This document shows positions 59,131-64,000 of a DNA stretch of 64,000 bases, piece by piece (positions within the stretch are counted from its first letter, which is position 1; each line of letters opens with the position of its first letter). The DNA lies in assembly GCF_009870125.1 (NCBI RefSeq), contig NC_046683.1, positions 5,766,001-5,830,000 of the forward strand. Direction: 5' to 3'. Below the pieces are notes generated by a model. The model made no database searches, had not been told where the DNA came from, and saw only the letters and a list, made by a program, of their open reading frames with translations. This DNA is from Drosophila pseudoobscura (Eukaryota; Arthropoda; Insecta; Diptera; Drosophilidae). The translations under genes and the position numbers were made by a program.

Positions 59131-59478
59131 ATGGACTTGGCCAGCGGTAGGGGCAAGAGCAGCAACAAGGGGCAGGAAAAACAGCCAGGAACAGCGGCAG
59201 AGGCAGGGGACGGAGCAGGAACCGAGAAGCAAGAGGAACAAGTACAAGACGGCAGGGAACGACAGTGGTTACCTTCTAATGTGCCCCCAAACAATTTGCT
59301 ACATAAACCCTGCTGGTGCTGCTGCTGCCACACCTACCTGCTGCCAGTGCCAGGGCCAGTGCCAGTGCCAGTGCCAAAACATGCAATGTGGCTCAGCAAG
59401 CTCGTCCGTCCACTGTCCGTCTGCCTCATAGCCATAGCAGCCGCCACCGTCCACCGAAACCGCACTCTTCAATCCTAG
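59131..59478 (+). CDS. candidate first coding exon, possibly of an RGS19/RGSZ-type gene
   Basis: ATG at 59131 in a good context (TTACCAATGG). The frame encodes a charged, Gln/Glu/Gly-rich start of about 55 residues, then NNLLHKPCWCCCC, then Pro-Val repeats and a stop at 59478. Members of the RGS-GAIP/RGSZ subfamily have just such a short charged N-terminus followed by a palmitoylated cysteine string (CWCCCC) before the RGS domain. No RGS domain lies in the remaining 4.5 kb, so it would have to be beyond the window after a long intron. The exact donor is not clear; the end given is the frame's stop. Tentative. Confidence 0.3.
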   Translation: MDLASGRGKSSNKGQEKQPGTAAEAGDGAGTEKQEEQVQDGRERQWLPSNVPPNNLLHKPCWCCCCHTYLLPVPGPVPVPVPKHAMWLSKLVRPLSVCLIAIAAATVHRNRTLQS

Positions 59479-62400
59479 AAAAGACGGCCCTCGTTTGCAG
59501 CAAGCATCCCCCCGCCCGCACCCGCCATATCCAAAAGTCACTTTTCGTGTCTGCAGAGCCAGAGCCTCCACTGCAGCTCCACCCTCGTGTCGGCTCTGTT
59601 GCTCTCTGGGACTGAGACTGGGACTGGGACCTGGAGATCAGATAACTCAATTATTCGCGGCGTAAACAAATGCTGCCTTTCAGGGTTTTAGCCAACATCC
59701 CAACATCCCAACAGCCCGTCCAACGTCCATCTGCAGCCTCCCAGAGCCCTCTCTCAGCCCTCTCTCCGATGCCCTGATGGGCCGCCTCCTGCCAAGCAGG
59801 ATGGAATGGGAGTGGGGAATGGGGAATGGGCATGGGTTATTATCCCAGGCATAAATGGATTGTAAACGTGATTTTTATAGTCATTTAGCATAATAATGCA
59901 TTTTATGGTTTTAGCCCAGTCGGAAAGGAGCACTCACTCGAGCATCCATTCGGATTGGGACTCGGACTCCGACTTGGAATAGTACTGCTGCACTGGCACT
60001 CGGGATTGCGCCGACCTTCTCTCTGGCCCCCCCCCTTTCTTCCCTCTGACTCTAACACTTCTCTCGGGCGCTGCTACTCCGCTGACTCTTCCCGGGAAGG
60101 GGCCTTTTCTTTTCGCGAAAATGATTCTGGACAGAACTATCTTCTGCTTAGCTGAAGAATAAGGGATAAAGAATGAGGGAAGACAGAGTACTACCCTTTC
60201 TTGACTGACATTGATTCCCTGTAAAACTCAGTACATTCTTTACCATTCGTAATTCTTTTTCGATGAAATCTCGATAACATATCGATTAGCAGCACTTTTC
60301 AAAAATATTTTATTTGGGCTTTTCATAACTAAAGAGGAGGAGGAATATTGAAAATACTGAATGGCTAATTGCCACAGAGAGGGAGAGAGTTATTGTCTGT
60401 CCCACTTAATGCATCACTTTTCTCAGCACATAAAATCACGTTTTTCTGAAACCGCATAAACGCATTTCTCAAAGACTTTTGAAGAGATCTCTCTCGACTC
60501 TCGGACTCTTTTAACCAATTTGCGCCCCGTTCACGTTTGTTATTCACGCTTTTCAATTGAGAACACGCCGCCAGATGGGGCAGCAGCACTCCACTCCCCT
60601 ATCCTCCCCTACCCTACCCTGCCGTGCCGCTCTGTGAGGCAGGGGGATCACGGCTGGGGCCTCGTTTTATTGTTTGTCTTCTTTATTACAAGTTAAAGCG
60701 TAATTACTCAACAAATATGCGGCAATTTGCAAGCGAACAGTGAACAGCCGAAGCTCCAAACGAAACACACACAGAGAGAGGGAGAGGTAGAGAGAGAGAG
60801 AAAGAGGAGGAACACGAACCTGAAGCTGAAGTTAAAAATGAAGATGAAGATGGAGTCCTACAACTCTTCTTCGATTGCAGTGTGCCCCTGGGGTTGCTGC
60901 AATGCCCGAAATCAATCGACCAAATGTCTGGACTGTAAATTTGTTTTTATTTATTTCCCACTCACAAAACTGGAGCTGGAGCTGGAGCTGGATCTCTGAA
61001 GGTAGAAGACGGCTCTGAAGGTGTGTTGTGTTCCGTTGCTTCTTGATGTTAGCCGACACCCGAGACACCCGAGACACGGAGCAGAGAAATGAAATGAAGT
61101 AATCCAATTTGCCCACCGGTTGTCCTTTTGGCCAAAGGCCCAAGGTGCTTATTAGTGCCTCCAACCCCCCCCTCTCCACCCGGCTTCCGAAGGATTGAGT
61201 GACGGCCTGACGGACTGCTGTTGCTGCTGCTTCTGCTGGATGGGAGATGGTACTGTGTCCATTTAACGATACCCCGCAAATGCGCATAAAACGCTGTTAA
61301 CTTTTCCATAAATCTCAATTTGATGACCCATCCCCTCCATCCCCTCCAACCCCCACCACACAACACCACAAGCTGTTGCAAGTGTGGGGGTTCTAGGGGT
61401 GTTAAGCGTTCGTCCTTGCCCCCGATTCTCCAATGTGCTGCCGGAATTATTATCGCAATACTTATCAAACAATAAAGTGAACTAAAAACAAAAGTTCTGC
61501 ACTCTCCGACGAGTGTATGTAGATTTATGCGAGCATACTATATGATTTACACTCGTATTTCGGTTCAGCCTATCTTCGGTTTCGATCACGACAAAACCGC
61601 ACGCGACCTTCATAAAAATATAGAAGTAATTTTCAAATTATTTCCAGCAGGCCAGCAGAAGCTTTGTTTTGGGGTTCGTCGTATCCCGTCTCATCATCTC
61701 ATCGCATCTCCATTTTTGGGTGTCGTTTGACTGTCAGAAATGTCGAATGTTTATCAAAACAAGTAAATCGCATAAAAATAGAGCCATTGTCAAGGGTCCA
61801 GGCTCTCGTTTTGGTCGTGTGCCCATTCCTAAGGGGAGGATTCAACGGTTTCTTGATGGTTAGGGTTAGGGTTCGAGGGTTCGAGGATTCGAGGGTTTGT
61901 CCAGAGACAATGTTGATGCTGGTTCCCTGATTAGCCGCCGCCGCATATACACTCGTAAATCGTACTTAAGCCATTATAAATTGTTATCCCATCATCCCAT
62001 TGGACACGACCGACAATTCATCCGGAATATTGCTCTTGGATGGGAATAGGAAATCTGAGTAAAATTATGTTAAGTCCGAGGGCATGGGAAAGTGTCTTTT
62101 AGGATATTCTTGAGGTTTTTCCTTAGCTTTAACCCACTCGAAGTTTGTTCTAGAAGAATACTAAAAATCAAGGACTTGCCTCTCTGATAAAGGATACACT
62201 AGTTTCTATACTAAAAATTACCAAATCACCACTGAAATAGATCACCATCACCGAAGTTCGTTGCGCGCGGATCCAAGGCATAAAAATCAGCACAACCGAC
62301 CGAGGAGCGCTGCTGCATAACCCGCTAAACGTATAACCAAACCAATTCAACCGAACTTAACATTCAGAAAAGGATCAAATTTGTTTTAATTTCGAGTAAA

Positions 62401-64000
62401 AGTAAAGCTAACAACATATAAATTTAAGGCAGAATCTCTTTTCTTCTTGGGAAAGATGTTTCGATGCATTGCTGTGGATGCTTGGACTCTATCATGTGGC
62501 TGCGGAGTGTCTATCAGATATTCCCTTGTTTTGCTAATCCCATTGCCGCTCGCTCTCATCATCTTCTCACGCTCTAAACAACTATTAGCAGGCCACTTTA
62601 CAGGCAATACCCGCTAAGCCCAACCCAAAACACAAGCCACCAGTCAAACAAATCGGACTCCCAGGCAGACGCTAATCCTTGTCGATTGCTCACTTTAATG
62701 CCGGCCACCCTCCGGGGCTTCAGAGCTCCTGCCTCCCTGGCTTTCTGCCTCCTTGCTTCCTTGCCTCCTGGCAGGGCCTTCTATTTGCGTCATGTTGTAC
62801 ATGTTAAGCCGACAAATCGGTTGCGATTGATTAAAGTGCGAGTCGAGTCGAGTCGAGCGCCGCACAGTGCTCTCTTCATCCCCGGTGATTGCTATCTTGG
62901 CTTCAGTTTTCGGGGTTTCGGGGTTTTCGATTTTTGGTGTTTGGTTTTTTTTCGGCTTTTGGAAATCTGACAAAAGCCTCTACCCGTCTCGAAAGGTAAG
63001 CCGCTGACGGCGTCCACCTTGCCCTGTCAAGCCACCTCCTTTGTTGTCCTTTTTGCGCTAAGCGCGTGAAATTTGTCATATCCTTATCGGCAAGCAGCGC
63101 ACCGCTGCTGTCTCATCCTCATCCTCGGCATCCTGTCTGGTGGTTAGTTTGGCTACTCTCCCAAAAAGGGAGCACCAAAGGAGGCGTGAAATATCCGCAG
63201 AATGTGCCACGTACTGGCAGGCAATCCTCTCAAGCGTTTTGGTCCCAGCGGAGGCGCGCTCTTGTGGTTTGCAAGCCGTGAAATCGATGCGTGTGCCCGT
63301 GTGCCGTTGAGTTGCGTTGCGAGCGAGTGCCAAGGATTTGCGACTTAGTTGCCACAACGAATGGGTCACCATTTGAAGGATATTCGTTGAAGGAGTCCCC
63401 AGGGGCACATCAATGGATCTCTGGTTGGTTTCTCTAAAGTTTGAAGGTCCGTTAAAGATATTTCCTTACCGCATCGCTGATTTGATGGGGTCACCATTTA
63501 GTGTGGGGGTCACCATAAGAGTTGAAGGCATTACAAAGATCCATCGATTGTTCTTTTGGAGGATCAACGTCCTCCCTTTGGATCGTTACAGACTTTATGT
63601 CCTTCCATAATGTCCGTGCCCTGGGGCTCAGGTCACTTCCGGGCAGCAGTCTGACAGGACCCCAGCTGAGGAGAGTCCTTCCACAGGCAATCAGTGCTGC
63701 TAGCCATTAGGAAGGGGAGCAGGAGGAGCCAGCCAGTGACTATCCCACAGTTTTGAGAGATCTGCTGTGGCAATTAATGCGCCACCTGATCGGCCTTGGG
63801 CAGCGCGTTACGTTTCCGCGCTCCAGTTATGCACCACTTGCCACACACTTGTCTCCGCCCTTCGGTCTGGCCGGCTGGCTGGCTGGCTGGCCACGCCTCC
63901 TTCTCCACCGAAGGGCTGTGGGCACTGCCACTGTTACAATTTTGTCGCTCTTTTTTGGCGGCAGTAATTAACATTGTTTTTCTTATGGCTGCTCCTGCAT
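59479..64000. other. non-coding region to window end
   Basis: No gene supported. It contains a (TACCC)n run near 60607, a GAGAGG-rich stretch at 60770-60800, a short TTAGGG/TTCGAGGG repeat at 61858-61905 and (GTCGA)n at 62846-62862. The frames present lack family resemblance and often ATG starts. It could be a long intron of the candidate gene at 59131. Confidence 0.5.

Noticed and set aside
61858-61905. TTAGGG-like telomeric repeat
   Set aside because: Only two TTAGGG units, merging into TTCGAGGG units. Drosophila telomeres do not use this repeat, so it is a short chance or slippage tract.

Overview
This is insect nuclear DNA from the genus Drosophila. Short introns of about 50-110 bases with GTAAGT or GTGAGT donors, CAG-repeat low-complexity protein segments and many (CA)n and (CT)n tracts all fit. 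The gene set is the minibrain-Arp8-Ucp4A-e(y)1-Socs16D neighbourhood that I know from the D. melanogaster X chromosome (Muller element A). Simple repeats and low-complexity expansions look richer than I would expect for D. melanogaster, so a species outside the melanogaster group is likely, but I cannot name it. Gene names come from protein recognition and remembered synteny, not from a search.

Layout, left to right. (1) 1-11600: the 3' two thirds of minibrain (mnb, DYRK1A kinase) on +, with two alternative C-terminal ends. (2) 11700-16900: ZNF622/Rei1-type ribosome-biogenesis zinc finger protein (-), Arp8 of the INO80 complex (+), sulfiredoxin (-). (3) 18400-20500: secreted multicopper oxidase (+). 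(4) 20800-24650: a CUSTOS-like nuclear protein (+), the SAGA subunit Spt7 (-), an RNF121-type membrane RING protein (+). (5) 25600-31210: Ucp4A mitochondrial carrier (-), the RFC4-type clamp-loader subunit (+), TAF9/e(y)1 (-). (6) 32550-44655: a claudin-superfamily four-pass membrane protein (-) with a first intron of about 10.3 kb. (7) 48250-57080: a possible undescribed transcription unit, then Socs16D (+) with a small antisense ORF inside one intron. (8) 57230-64000: sparse, with one frame-broken ORF and a possible first exon of an RGS-type gene that would continue beyond the window.

Most genes between 11.7 and 31.2 kb are compact housekeeping genes in alternating orientation, sharing divergent promoter regions and short convergent 3' ends. 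Chromatin and transcription factors are frequent (Arp8, Spt7, TAF9). The large, low-complexity developmental regulators mnb and Socs16D flank them.

The most interesting new signals are: an element of about 85 bases with tandem GGTATATTT repeats present three times, once just upstream of the ZNF622-like gene and twice in the 48-50 kb region, where it predicts an unrecognised promoter and the Socs16D start; a 61-codon antisense ORF inside a 285-base Socs16D intron; two strong CTCF-like sites; and a mnb splice donor whose retention replaces the long C-terminus by three residues.
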